Source: Anastrepha obliqua | Lineage: Eukaryota; Arthropoda; Insecta; Diptera; Tephritidae | Assembly: GCF_027943255.1 (NCBI RefSeq) | Contig: NC_072895.1 | Span: forward strand, 41,142,001 to 41,206,000 | Length of the DNA stretch: 64,000 nucleotides | Reading direction: 5' to 3' | Part shown: piece by piece, positions 10,680 through 21,560 of the stretch | How positions within the stretch are numbered: position 1 is the stretch's first letter | Layout: each line of letters starts with the position of its first letter | Translations under genes and position numbers: made by a program | The notes under the pieces: model-generated | The model's input: only the letters and a program-made list of their open reading frames with translations | Databases searched by the model: none | Told to the model about the DNA's origin: nothing

Positions 10680-10995
10680 AATGCTGTTAGATTAGATTAG
10701 CCATGTTGTTTGTGTAAGACAAAACAATCGGTGCCCAGAAGACCCATTTTAATACCTGCATTTGATTTCTATCTCCTAAATTCGTTACTTAATCCACTTA
10801 GATATTTTTAAAAAGTTAACTAGTCTCCCCAGTGAGACATTTTCCAAATTTTCTAGGTTTTCAAAGAAATAGTCGCCAAGATATTTGGCAGGTCTTGTAC
10901 CGATTCAATTTCTTCTTCATCTCCACAACTCCTGCAGTAGTCATTGTGAGGTGCACCCACTCTACTGGTTAGGGTGCCACTTTACCGAACCAATG
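10680..10995 (-). mobile_element. LINE ORF2 C-terminal remnant and 3' end
   Basis: On the minus strand at about 10950-10910 the translation reads NDYCRSCGDEEEIESVQDL. This is the Cys-His knuckle region at the ORF2 end of RNase H-type LINEs and is similar to 6800-6900. The element then runs through a 3' UTR and ends (minus sense) in GGCTAATCTAATCTAAC, a short tail of repeated TAATC units at 10685-10700. The 5' part is missing. Confidence 0.7.
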
Positions 10996-11500
10996 TAGTG
11001 CCGAGTTTCTTCGGTGGAAGAATGCTTATTACCTCTACCATTCTAACTAAAGATGCCCCTTGCACACTCATCCCCTCTTTCATTTTCCTCTGCTCCAGAG
11101 TGGCCGGGAACTCAACAAAGTGTGGATAAGCGAGAGCGGCGAACGAATGCGGTTAAAATCAATGAACATTTATATTTTATATTTACTTTATATTTTTTAA
11201 AAATTCAAAGGCTGATTATATTGAAATGTTTTTTATTTGAATTGTTTATATATTAGAATGAGAGTTACAGTCGCTCGCAAATCGGATTCCTTTATGACCA
11301 TTTATTTTTGGTGATGGTGTTTGCGGTTTTCTTCCATATAAAGAAATTTCGCGCATTTTTTGCGTGGGGAAAATACAAGACGCCAGCAAAAAAAAAAAAA
11401 AAACTTAGAAGTGCAGACATTCGCTAGATGGATAAAAACATTAACGAAAACTTCGACGTATTTCCAAGGGAGGGCCATAATTTTACTGGTTGGTCTACTA
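10996..11500. other. Unassigned non-coding DNA
   Basis: A+T-rich sequence without coding signal. There is a poly-A run at about 11388-11404. No repeat ends are recognised before the mobile element at 11501. Confidence 0.45.
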
Positions 11501-12424
11501 AAGGGTTTTTCAATAACAGGTGTTATTTTTAATACCCCCTGTTTCGGTAGATGCCATTTTTGAAGCTGTCATTTTTTGATATTTGAATGTAACGATACAC
11601 TCTTAAAAAACGCATTGAAATGATTAAAATTTACTATAAAAATGGTGGAAAGACGGCAGAGACGGCTCGTAAAACTCGAATATTTTTGGGTCATCGTGAA
11701 GCACCTTGTCGGACCGCAATACAGAAATTGGTGAAAAAGCTCGAGCTCCTGGGACAAGTTAGTGATGTGAAGAATAAAACACGTGCACGTCGCTTATTAG
11801 CAGCCGAAAATATTGCTGTTGTAGCCGAAAGTGTTGAAGAAAACCCAGGTTTGTGCATTCCTCGACGTTCTTTGGAATTAGGCATTCCACAAACGTCATT
11901 ACACCGTATTTGGCATAAAGATTTTGATCTTAAGACTTATACGAGTAAGGTCCAGTTAACACAAGAACTCAAGTCGGCCGATCATCAACAACGTCGTGTC
12001 TTTGCTGACTGGGTCGTTGAAATGCATGAAAATGATCCGGAATTCCATCGCAAAATCATCTTGAGTGATGAGACCTATTTCCACTCCACCTCGGTGGCTT
12101 CGTCAACAAGCAAAATTGTCCGATCTGGGGCTCCGAAAATCCAAAAGTTATTGTTGAAAAGTCTCTCTGTACTCAACGTGTGACTGCTTGGTGCGGATTT
12201 TGCTCCGGCGGTCATTGAACCTTACTTTTTCGAAAATGAAGCTAGACCTATAGTTCCGGTGAATGGATTGCGCTATGGAGAGATGATTAACGATTTTTTA
12301 TGGCCGGAATTGGATGGTATTGATCTGGACAACATTTATTTTCAACAAGACGGCGCTACGTGCCACACAAGCAACGAAACCATTGCTCTTTTACGGGAAT
12401 AACACCTCTTATTGGAAATCCCCA
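11501..12424 (+). mobile_element. 3'-deleted mariner-like element
   Basis: The left terminal repeat AAGGGTTTTTCAATAACAGG (11501, after TA) pairs with the reverse complement of the right end at about 12399-12424 (AATAACACCTCTTATTGGAA). The transposase gene runs up to the second catalytic Asp and is then cut directly to the right terminal repeat. This is a deletion derivative about 0.4 kb shorter than a complete element. No TA follows the right end clearly. Confidence 0.8.
11620..12402 (+). pseudogene. Mariner-like transposase lacking third catalytic block
   Basis: Starts MIKIYYKNGGKTAETARKTR and has the two HTH regions (to about residue 110, including GIPQTSLHRIWHKDF). The first catalytic block IILSDETYFH is at about 12055. 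A frameshift near 12170 and another near 12225 follow (the sequence continues PYFFENEARP). The second catalytic block FQQDGATCHTSN is at about 12345, and then the gene stops at 12402. The third Asp and C-terminus are deleted. The N-terminal architecture resembles the DD41D-type proteins at 2215 and 16434. Confidence 0.85.
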
Positions 12425-14462
12425 CTTGATTAAAAAAGGCTTCACGTTTTTCTTCCTTTGCGTGGCTTGTAAGGCAATTTCAAAATATACCACTTCTTCA
12501 ATTCATTCACAATTTGAAATATAGTAATGCAAGGTTGTCCCCAAGAATGAGAGCTCACTTGGGCAGGAATTCATATGCAATAGTGTCAGACACCCTCATA
12601 ATTTATTTTCTAAATTTTATATTTGTGGAATTTATTAATAATTTTTTAAGGTATCGAAAAAGTTGAAATTTCAGTCGTACCTTTGTGAAGGTTATATTAA
12701 GTAGGGATTGGTTTCAGGCACAAAAAAAAATTTTATCGCGCTGCCTTTGCCGGCAATATATTTCAGGCAAAGTTTTTTCGTTAAGTTTATATAAAAACAT
12801 ATTTGGCCGCATAATAAAAGCCTTCTAAGCCAAAATTCCAAACTTTGAATGAAATTTACGAAAATTTCAAGAAAAGTCCATCAAAAGTTTAAACTTTTTA
12901 ATCAGAATATTTAGACAATTTCTGGGTTTGTAGTTTTTTAAACCCTTGAAATTCATGAAGTGCGTTAACTGTTGACAATTTTTTTTGCATACGATGCGCA
13001 GTGACCGAAATGAGCGATATAGCGGAATTTTATTAAAATTTAATGTAGTGAAATGCCGCCAAAATTGTTTTTTAATTCTCTTAACAATAGTCCACTGCAG
13101 GGATTAGCATCATCTCTTTTGTTCTGCTTTACATATTCGCACAGCTTTCAAACATTACTGGTGTTGTGTCATGTGCATGCCAAGACTTTCCCGTCTTTTT
13201 ACGCTGCATACTGGAACTCTCTACATTAGTAAGCAAATATTTTTATTTAATCAAAGTGTTTTGATTTAAAGTTAAAGATATGGAATAACTAAAAGACAAA
13301 ATTCACATTTAACCTTGTAAAATTACCTTTTAACTTTTTGGTGGGTGGAACTTACGAAATTCGACGGTATTCAAGTCAGTTTTAGTTATTAATGTGATTG
13401 GTTGTGATCGTAAATGTGGAAAATCACCTGCTACCTTTTTCAATTTCCTATTAAGTATGCATTAGAAGAAGAATTGGCTTTTATATAGATGGCGGTTACG
13501 CAAAGAAAAAATGTTTTGGATTTGATGAGCTTTTTGATGAGCCTTTGATGAGCTTAGTTCAGATGAAAGCGACTCAGACTTTGAATAAAAAATGTACCCT
13601 TAACTTATTTAAGTACCTCCTTAAAATAGATCAACTGTGGTACTTATTTCCAGCCGGCACCCTCGGGGAGGGTTCAGTAGAGGATTTTCACCAGCTAATA
13701 AGGCGAAAGAATAAGGTGATCTAATTATGTGAGCAGTTTTGTATCATCCTTAGCGAATTTCGAGAATTACCACTGAAAGTTGAGCAAGTACTACTGAACT
13801 CGCAAGTTTTTGCCTTGCAAAAATTCGTTCGACTTCCAATAAGTGCTGTGTGATAGGGAGTACTCCACAATTTGCAGAAACAAAATGTACATGTCTTAAC
13901 TTTGAAGTGTTTCCAATGCGAAAGCAACAACAATAATTGTAAAAAGGTCACTTTGATTTCTTCACTTTTGCGCAGATAAGCCGGTAATTTGATTTAAAGT
14001 GAAAACAGATGAACGATATGAGAATTCATACCAGGCAAGCAAGCAAAGAAATATTAATTTTTATCTACATAACAGGTATATCAGTAGTAGTAAAAAAGTA
14101 TCGATCAATTATTAAAGAATATGCATAGAAGCGCCAGCAAAAAAAAAAATACTTCAAAAATGAAAGCCATTTGCAAGGTTCTTAAAATTCGTTTGATACT
14201 CGTAACAAATTATAAAACTTCATACATGAAATTTGTATAGAAATACCGACCAAAAAGTGTAAAATTTTTAATTTTTTTTTTAATTTGCGCAGGGTGTGAG
14301 ACTTTGATTTATATGGATTTTGTCGGCGAATGACCTAAATTTTAATAAAAAAAAAATTCAATTCAAATAGAAAACGAATAAATTGTGAAAACTTGTCAGT
14401 AAGTTTAGGTGCTATAGCTGCTTAACGCAGGGCAAGTGTAGAACCTTAGGGTTGATAATTAT
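12425..14462. other. Unassigned A+T-rich DNA
   Basis: No gene can be supported. A plus-strand fragment at about 13550-13590 translates to an acidic DELSSDESDSDFE followed by a stop. This recalls the acidic N-termini of piggyBac-type transposases but is too short to assign. The minus-strand frame at 13721-13951 has no motif. 14180-14440 resembles the dispersed repeat family described at 20210 and 45860. Confidence 0.4.
14180..14440 (+). repeat. Dispersed A+T-rich repeat (family A), partial
   Basis: Shares the block AATTGTGAAAACTTGTCAGT...AAG, followed by a GCTTAACGC core, with 20789-20830 and 46136-46195, and an upstream ATACCGACCAAAAAGTGTAAAATTT-like block with 45970-46020. Boundaries are uncertain. 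No coding content. Confidence 0.4.
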
Positions 14463-14837
14463 TTAACCCTTTAACTGTTTATGTCGAGTTTACACGTCAG
14501 AGTGGAAACCACCTTTTTTCGAAGATAAAAAAATTTCATTCGTATTTAAATTTTGTGTTGTAATTTTTTCCCCTGAAAAAAAGGGTAAATAAAGATCCTC
14601 TAAAAATGTAGAATATTCATTAGTCTGCCAACCTCATTTATTAGTATTAAGCTAAAAAACAAATTTTCTATTCTTAGCTGATTGTGCGATGTCATATGTA
14701 GCTGAAGGAACGAAAGCTATGAGAATATTGTGGATTTTATTCAAAGAAAAGTAGTACTAATAACTTTTATTCCTTTAAGAAATAAATTGTAAAATACATA
14801 ACTTTAATTATCCCCACCAGATTAATTATTATGATAG

Positions 14838-15120
14838 TGATGAAGATATGTGTTTGAACAGAAAAAAAAAACGAAAAGAATAATACTTTTTTCGCCTGCT
14901 GATGAAAGCAGTGATGAAGATGCCAGAATCAGTGATGGTGGCGCAGGAAGCAGTGATCAAGTTGTAGACGACAGGGCTAAGTTTCCAGAGAGCAGTGATG
15001 AAGATGGAGAATACAATTAATCAGAAAAAAATAAACATAATTCAAGTTTAACATGGACGACTGTAGGTAGAGAACGAGAACCTTTTGAGTTTTTATCTAA
15101 TCGTGCGAAGCGCTTCGACA
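14838..15120 (+). pseudogene. Acidic N-terminal transposase fragment (piggyBac-like?)
   Basis: One frame reads SDEDMCLNRKKKRKE, stop, then PADESSDEDARISDGGAGSS, PESSDEDGEYN, stop, and SSLTWTTVGREREPFEF. The alternating acidic clusters, then a Trp-containing segment before the catalytic core, resemble piggyBac-family N-termini. Two stop codons interrupt it. It could equally be another acidic protein remnant; the TTAA ends are the main support. Confidence 0.4.
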
Positions 15121-15227
15121 TTCTTTCATCTTACAAGACCAACCCTTTTCTATAGAAAAGTTTTTGGATAATAACCTAATTAAAATAAGAGTTGATCAGA
15201 CTAATTCATGTGCCCTTAATTTAAATA

Positions 15228-16538
15228 CAGGGCGGCTGATGAATTTTGCTACATTAAGAAACTCAAATAACTTTTTTTTAGTGTATGGAATTCATTTATT
15301 TTTTTTGTCAAGTTGAAGGTCATTAAATTTTATTAAATGTAGCTTAACTAGTTTTAAAAATAATTGAATTTAAATGCCCCCCCCCATGCTCGTTGACACA
15401 AGTGCGGCATCTTAGTAAAAAGTTGTTCATTGCTGCTTTGAGAGTTGCGACAGGAATAGCCGCAATTGTTGCCCGAATGGATTGTTTTAGTTCATCCAAA
15501 TTTGTTGGCTTTGTTTTATAAACTTCTTGTTTACATAAACCCCACAAGAAAAAGTCAGGTGCAGTAAGGTCAGGCGACCTGGGGGGCCAACGAAATTCGG
15601 AGTTTCTTGAAATCAGTTTATTGGGAAATTTTCGTCGCAACTCTGTCATAACAGTCTGGGCTATGTGAGACGTTGCCCCATCTTGTTGAAACCACACAGA
15701 GTTGAAAGGAATTCACTTTCGGCGTAGTTCTAGGTAGAAAAATTCTTTCAGCATTTTCAAATAACGGTCTCCAGTAACCGTAACGGTGTGACCATTTTCT
15801 TCAAAAAAATAAGGCCCGACAATACAGCGTGAAGAAACCGCACACCACACTGTCACGCGAAGAGGATGCAGTTCCGTCTCGTGGAGTATCTGTGGGTTAG
15901 AAGTACTCTATATTCGACAATTTTGTTTGTTCACATTGCCATTTAAATCGAAATGGGCCTCATCAGACATGAAAAGGCAGTTTAACATGTTTTGGTCTTC
16001 TTCCACCATTTGCAGGATCTTCTGGCAAAATTCCAAGCGAATCGGCAAGTCTGCTGCATTCAGTTTGTTAACTATTTGAATTTTGTAGGGAAATAAGTCT
16101 AAATCTTTGTGCATTATTGTTTGCAAAGACTGTCGGCTGACACCAAGTTGAGCAGATAAGCTTCTTGTTGAAACCCTTGGATTGATTTGTATAGCTGCAG
16201 CTACAGCATCGATCGTTTCCTCCGTCCGAACTGGTGGGTTTCGATGATAAGGCCTTCTTGCGACTGTTCCTTGCTCAGCAAAATTATTCACCAGTCTCAT
16301 TATGGTCCATCTGCTCGGGGGATCGCCGCCAAACATCCGCCTCTCTCTGTACCAAAACTACGGACTCCAGTGCGTGATAGCGGCGGACTATCCAAATTCT
16401 TGTTTGCGTGTCCCAGTTATCCATTTTAATAAATTTTAAAGATCAATCTGCAAATTAAAACAAAAATGGAACAGATAACTTAAAAAGAAAAAAAGTTATT
16501 CCATTTTTTTTTGGTAGCGGCTTTCATCATTACTTTTG
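15228..16538 (-). mobile_element. Near full-length DD41D mariner-like element
   Basis: The left tip CAGGGCGGCTGATGAATTTT follows TA (15226-15227). The right tip around 16511-16538 (GTAGCGGCTTTCATCAT) is a degraded inverted counterpart, and both are preceded by an AAAGTTATT-type block on the inside. Length is about 1.31 kb. The transposase lies on the minus strand. The element sits within the putative piggyBac remnant, so it inserted later. Confidence 0.85.
15344..16434 (-). pseudogene. DD41D-type transposase, frameshifted
   Basis: It starts MDNWDTQTRIWIVRRYHALE (16434), shifts frame near 16345, and continues MFGGDPPSRWTIMRLVNN with HTH blocks (VSRQSLQTIMHKDLDLFPYK). The first Asp is in LFMSDEAHFDLNG (about 15960), the second in WFQQDGATSHIAQ (about 15690), and the third in WPPRSPDLTAPDFFLWG (about 15550). 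Exactly 41 residues lie between the second and third Asp, which defines DD41D, the spacing reported for the rosa lineage. It ends HLNSIIFKTS. Lesions are the early frameshift, a stop after NKQNCRI, a shift near VTVWCG and a stop before the QQDG block. Confidence 0.9.
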
Positions 16539-16839
16539 TAACAGAGATTTCTTGAAATTTATTTGGTCTTTTAGTGTTTCTCTTTTTATTCGTTCAATGC
16601 CTTAATTTTATCTTTGTGTCATATATTTTTTATCAATGAAATAAATTTTGCTTGTTAACAGCGATGAAAAATATATATTTTCTAAAAAACAGCTTGATTT
16701 TTAATCATAACTGCCTACTTTTATAGGCAGAAATAGTTTACTCTGTTTATGTCGAGCGTAGTCGTCTTTGCTGGAAAGTAATTATGCAGTCCGAAAAAGA
16801 TTTTCGAAATAAAATTAAACTGTTAAAGCGTTAAAATTA

Positions 16840-17490
16840 TTAAAATTCTATTGTTTTAAAATTCTCAATGATCCAATTTCCACTCTTCCCACTGCAAACT
16901 GTAAATATATTCTCACATTGTTGCTCTACATCGACAATTACGTTTAGTTATTTGCACTTTTATAAGCAGCTGACATTTACAGTACGAGTGTGTCTGCCTT
17001 GTATTGATTCAACATAATGCAGCAACTACTGTCACCACAACAACAAGAACAACTTACTGCCCAGATATCAAGAGAGCTTGTTACTGTTGTCTGCATCGTC
17101 GCCATTCATTCATATTTATTTAAGTTGTGCGCACTTAAGCAACACACCGACTGCTATTGTTTTACTTGTGGTCAAGCACTTTTCCTACTTGGAAAATTTA
17201 GAATTATCAATCCGTATTGGAATTTTTTTTGTTCTGGCATATCTTAGGGGAAATTAGAAAGGTCCATAATTCAGTTGTGATTTACTGATTTCCGTTAAAT
17301 TGTTGCTACGTAAAGGGATTTGGCAATTTACATTTTAAAATCACATCCAACACAGGTGGAAAAAATATTCATCGGAAGTGGGATTTGCTATTCAAATTTA
17401 CAGAATTTACTTAAACAATTGAAGGTATTGCCATGTAAAAAGTATGTAAGAGAAAAGTGTATATTCATTCTGATTTAAATTAATATATTG
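16840..17490. other. Unassigned non-coding DNA
   Basis: No motif-bearing frame. The small plus frame at 17017-17247 starts in CAACAACAA-rich sequence and shows no domain. No transposon tips are visible. Confidence 0.45.
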
Positions 17491-17495
17491 GCTTA

Positions 17496-17800
17496 CGAGG
17501 GTGGCCTTTTATATATTGCGCCCAATAATGAAAACCCAGTGTAGTAATAATGAAAATGGCTTCATTGTTTTTCAAAGTATTGCCCTTGGAAGCCAATATA
17601 CTTGTTTATCTGTATTCGCTTAAATCAATTTTCAAAGCACTTTTGCCACTCAGAAGTGAATACCTCCGAAGAGAGTTGGTTAAAGGCTTCAACAGCTTCT
17701 TCAGGCTTTGAAAAACGTTGACCTCCAATTTTAGTTTTGACGTTAGGGAACAAAGGGAAATCTTTAGGTGCCAAATCAGAGCTGCAGCTCCTTTACACGC
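17496..17800 (-). mobile_element. Mariner 3' fragment (C-terminus of transposase)
   Basis: The tip CGAGGGTGGCCTTTTATATA follows TA (17494-17495). The minus strand encodes SDLAPKDFPLFPNVKTKIGG (third catalytic Asp, about 17780), then EWQKCFEN, a stop, and IGFQGQYFEKQ ending near 17555. This is the same family as 39234-39485. The remaining 5' part of the transposase and the other terminal repeat are absent. Confidence 0.8.
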
Positions 17801-17871
17801 ACTATGGCTTGTCTGCTTATATACTGTGGCTGTTCAGTTCCTTGGGTTTCAAATATGATTGATGTACGTCT

Positions 17872-17921
17872 ATCAAAAATTATAAATCTTCCGATAGAGT
17901 GATTAATTTTGCGCCACCTTG
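17872..17921 (+). repeat. MITE arm (GGTGGCGCAAAATTAAT type)
   Basis: The sequence runs AAAAATTATAAATCTTCCG..., then GATTAATTTTGCGCCACC to about 17921. It is an inverted match to 18822-18862 and matches the right half of the 100-bp MITE at 59490-59589, including TATAAATCTTCCGA. It may be half of a longer Tc1/mariner-type element. Confidence 0.7.
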
Positions 17922-17924
17922 TGT

Positions 17925-18820
17925 GTACATATGCATTATAATTCATTAGAGAAGGCAGGGGAGTACGACAGGTTAAGCAATGTTGCGCACAAATTATTAT
18001 CTGTTATCACTCACTTTTTTCGTAAGGTAGCCCCTAAAAAATATTTCAAAGAAATGCTTTTATGGATTATTTTAAACATTTTCTGTTGTTTACAAGAAAT
18101 GGTCAAAATGGCCCCCTCGGGTAAAAATATTGGGCTAAAATGTGCCACAAAAATATGCACCATGCAATTGTATTATGAACCATTAGGATGGACTTCTGCT
18201 TATGTATCAGTCTATGCTGCATTTGATTTTCACTTTTTTTCATCCATAGATTTGTTGTTCTTTTCATATAGATATGCGAGAAAATGTTTTATTGGCTGGT
18301 TTGGTTCAAGAGACGAGTAACTTTTCGGCGGAGGCATTCCTAAAGTGTCTGAGAAATGGGCACAAAATGCCTACATCAACGTCATCAACGTTTAATTTAT
18401 TAAAAGTTACAAAAAAAAAAATTAATTTTAATCTCTATAATTTTATAAACAAAAACATTAGTTTTAATTTCTATAATTTTATAAAAAACAATTTTATTTT
18501 AATTTCTATAATTTTATAAAAAAGATTGCGCCAAAAATCTTAGTAAACTGATTAAATGAGAGTTTATTGAAATCAAGTCAACTACTTATTGATGTTCAAG
18601 ATGAAGACTCACATACTTAGATGGTGCGACTCTAAATTCATTAATGATATGGCAAAAAAGCCTCAGAAAGTGGCTCGCATATCAAAGACAATAAACCAAC
18701 CAAGTCACAGCGCGCTATGGAGCAATAAGAACTAACTAGTTACATATTCACGAATTTATTTGTTTGAAAAAGTTTATGCACTAGCATGTTTTTCAGGGTT
18801 ATGAATCCGCCATTCAAGCT
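17925..18820. other. DNA between two inverted MITE arms
   Basis: The frame at 17919-18320 (133 codons, plus) has no recognisable domain. The internal tandem repeat at 18410-18525 is annotated separately. The interval could be the interior of a decayed element whose tips are the flanking arms; this is not shown by any coding signal. Confidence 0.35.
18410..18525 (+). repeat. Three-copy tandem repeat, ~37 bp unit
   Basis: The unit core TTTTAAT(T/C)TCTATAATTTTATAAA occurs three times at about 18427, 18463 and 18499, with A-rich linkers. Copies differ by a few bases. Confidence 0.8.
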
Positions 18821-18821
18821 A

Positions 18822-18862
18822 GCGCAAAATTAATCACCCTATATAAAAATTTATAATTTTTG
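18822..18862 (-). repeat. MITE arm, inverted partner of 17872-17921
   Basis: GCGCAAAATTAATCACCCTA followed by TATAAAAATTTATAATTTTT is the reverse complement of 17872-17915 with few differences. The tip is damaged (CTAGCGC in place of GGTGGCGC). Confidence 0.7.
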
Positions 18863-18969
18863 TAAATGGGTCATACTTAAGACTTGTGAACTATACAAAT
18901 ACAGTAAAAAACACATAAGTACTGCATCGCAGGAATTGTTGCAGGAATTTTTCCTACGATGCACGCTCT

Positions 18970-19160
18970 TTAAGGGTTCTGTCGAGTTTTCCCCTGAAGT
19001 ACTAAAGCGCCAGCACAAGAGTCCGTGATAAACATTTTCTGCAACGCTTTTGCCACAGTATTCGTAGTGTCGAATCTGTGCAGATATGCTTTAAGGCAGC
19101 CTTGTCCACTCAAGAACCTTTTCAAATAAATTTTCACGTCTTCGTGGGACCTCATTAGCC
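18970..19160 (-). mobile_element. R1-like LINE fragment
   Basis: The minus strand reads HEDVKIYLKRFLSGQGCLKA and then YLHRFDTTNT. It matches the HGEVNYYLTQFLSGDGSFRK region of the LINE at 54938-55171, a block located after the reverse transcriptase in R1-related ORF2 proteins. The Cys-rich part that should follow is disrupted. Confidence 0.7.
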
Positions 19161-19164
19161 AAAG

Positions 19165-20205
19165 TTTTAGACTTCCAAAGTCATATCATGTATAGGGGCT
19201 AGTGAGTAAAGCTACTTACATACATAAGAATAAGAATGAAATTTTACTTAGAAAATTTAGTAGGAGCCAATGCTCATTTTTTATCCAAAAAGCCCTTCTG
19301 CAGATAACCAAGGTATTTTTTGGGTACTGTCAGCGCTTCAAAAATATTGTAGTCTTTTTAAAATCAGTTATGTTTTTGTATTAAAAAGGGTTTTATACTC
19401 TGCCATCTTTATTGTGTGTGACAAATAGAATTAAGTGCATGCGGTGAAGCAGGAAAAGCAAATATTTACACTCTGGTCTAAGGCGAAAACGAGCAGGGAA
19501 TTTGAGCAGACTTTTGCAACTGTTGCATTTCCTTGGCTCCTTGCTGCTTTGCTACAAATACAAATAGGTGTACGTAGTTTTATTTTAGTCTCCTAACATT
19601 CTCTAGTCACTCTCCACATTCTGCATAGCTCTTGGGCTTCCGGCGCCGGATATTGTTATGCCTGGACTTGTTATTGTTGCTGCTGTCGGCAAACATATGC
19701 ACGTTGACTCATTGGAAATTATCGAATTTAAACGAATATTGAGAGTATTTGTTAGTCACCATATATAAGTATATAACGGTAGAAGTAAGTTTGTATGTGT
19801 ATATATTTTAATGTATAGTTAACGCACTTGAAGCAAATATATCTATCAACATATCACCGTAAATATTTGTGCACTTGTGTGTGTGTTTCTGTGCTTCCAT
19901 ACGAGTAAGTGAGTGCACGAATAAGTGCATTTGCACTTGCGGCATGCAACCAATTTTATCGCAATTAAAGGACCGAGTTCATACAGCTATATTTATGAGG
20001 AGATTTTCTCTTTACCATGAGTAAAAGTCACAATATTAAATTAAGTGTTTTAGGAAATTGAAAATTGCTTCAAAGGATATTGTGTTCGCAAGCCATCAGC
20101 TACACATACACACACAGCGTTAGATTATTGTAATACTAGGGCTTATTGACTAGCTTTGACATTTTATTTGCTCCTCATTTAACTTTAATTTTTTTTTTTA
20201 ATGAA
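19165..20205. other. Unassigned non-coding DNA
   Basis: A+T-rich sequence with short GT/TATA patches, such as GTGTGTGTTTCTGTG near 19880. No coding, TIR or repeat-family signal is recognised. Confidence 0.45.
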
Positions 20206-20209
20206 AATC

Positions 20210-20830
20210 TGGTTCGTTCTCCTACAAAAATCATTTAAATTAAGTTTCAGACTTTAAGGAAATTGAAAGAGTCTAACAAATTTTAATCAAACTTTTAAAC
20301 TCTTTTATTAGGGTTTTTAATATAGTTTTATAATCAAGGCGTATTCATTAAAAGTGGTAGCACTATATCAACAACAACAATTTTGTACGCTTGACTGTCA
20401 TGCCAAAGTAGAAAACGCAGAATGAATTCACCTGGTTTCATTCTGTACTGACAGCCACATGGACATGGCGAAAGAAAAAAAACAGTTGATTTATCAATAG
20501 CACCCTTAATAAATTCGCCTTGTTTATAGTCTATTCAAATTTGTTTAAGGCAGAAAATATAAGGAAAATAAATTGTGAAAAATCAACACGATTTTCGAGC
20601 TACCTGCAACTTTTTGAAATATGGGCTGTAAAATTATTTACTCAAAATCTATCGAAAAATTCTGATTAAATATTTTGAAATTTTAATGAATTTACTAGTA
20701 TTGTTTTTATATAATTTTCTTAATTCGGAGCTTAGCAGAATGAACTGTGAAAAAAAGGTTAAAATATTAAAATTAAGTAAGAAAACAATAAGTTGTCAAA
20801 ACTTGTCAATAAGTTCTATCGTATGTACGG
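20210..20830 (+). repeat. Dispersed A+T-rich repeat (family A), split by a MITE
   Basis: Shares ATCAACACGATTTTCGAGCT (about 20582) with 23718 and 45898, the AGTTTCAGACTTTAAGG block (about 20244) with 23543, and GTCAAAACTTGTCAATAAG (about 20797) with 14388 and 46147. It is interrupted at 20335-20522 by a MITE. No coding capacity. The family has not been assigned. Confidence 0.5.
20335..20522. mobile_element. 188-bp MITE with CAAGGCG terminal repeats
   Basis: Begins CAAGGCGTATTCATTAAAAG and ends with the inverted counterpart CCCTTAATAAATTCGCCTTG. The terminal repeats are about 24 bp and imperfect. The interior is non-coding with a CAACAACAACAA run. It sits inside the dispersed repeat of 20210-20830. 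The target duplication is not clear, so the superfamily is open. Confidence 0.7.
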
Positions 20831-20834
20831 TTTA

Positions 20835-21170
20835 ATAGAAAGACTCACCTCTGGGACGATATGACTTAGCCCACAGGACCGTATTATCTTTATGTATCGC
20901 TGCACATCCCATTCAGCGCGTTGTTCATCAATCTCTTTCTTTCAAATACCCCAAGAGCTGCCCCTTCGGATATTGTTATCCGACTCGCTTTCGCACCAGT
21001 CAGCAGGACCTATAAAGTGACCAACGTCGTGAAAGTGCAACACTGCTCAATTACCTATTTGGTCCAAAGAGGCTCTTGTTGGCAAGAGATACTATTCATG
21101 AATTTTTAGGCTGGAATAAATAAATGCTGGTTCCCAAGTAAATAAAGTTCTTTAAATAAAAATAAAAAAA
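20835..21170. other. Unassigned non-coding DNA
   Basis: No domain or repeat is recognised. The plus frame at 20921-21109 has no motif. Confidence 0.4.
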
Positions 21171-21278
21171 AATTGACGCGTACAACTCAATTAGGTGTTT
21201 GGCGAAGTTCCTCCTCCTACTTGTGGAGTGCGTCTTGATGTTGTTTCACAAATGGAGAGACCTACAGTTTTAAGCCGA
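21171..21278 (-). mobile_element. tRNA-derived SINE, copy B (3' part only)
   Basis: Inverted orientation: GACGCGTACAACTCAATTAGGTG, GTTCCTCCTCCTACTTGTGG, CTTGATGTTGTTTCACAAATGG and ACCTACAGTTTTAAGCCG correspond to the 3' half of the family. The 5' half and the tRNA-like head are missing, as expected of incomplete reverse transcription. Confidence 0.8.
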
Positions 21279-21560
21279 TTTTTACAGTTTTTTTTATTAG
21301 TATTTCAAAGTATGTTAACTAATTTTTTGTTTATTATTGTGATTTTCACTTTCTCAAATAGTGACTATATTACGAGATTTTATGTTTTTTGGATCAGAGT
21401 GAATTATTATTTTTTCAATTTTTAATATAATATAATCTTTACACGACTTCAAGGTTTCAATGAGTAAACTGGGACATCCACTGCGCATACTTTATTTTAC
21501 GGTAGGAAAGTTCAACAATTTTTATTTTACGGTTTTATAAGGCAGCAAGTAGAAAAATTT

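Larger units (their letters stand above)
14467..16830 (+). mobile_element. Putative piggyBac-type remnant with TTAA ends
   Basis: The left end TTAA-CCCTTTAACTGTTTATG (TTAA at 14463-14466) and right end AAACTGTTAAAGCG-TTAA (TTAA at 16831-16834) give terminal repeats CCCTTTAACTGTT / CGCTTTAACAGTT. TTAA targets with CCCT/AGGG-type tips are typical of piggyBac. Inside, 14838-15120 encodes an acidic, Ser/Asp-rich segment like the N-terminus of these transposases, but no catalytic domain remains. The central region is occupied by the DD41D MLE at 15228-16538. A direct repeat of CTGTTTATGTCGAG lies at 14475 and 16744. Confidence 0.5.
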
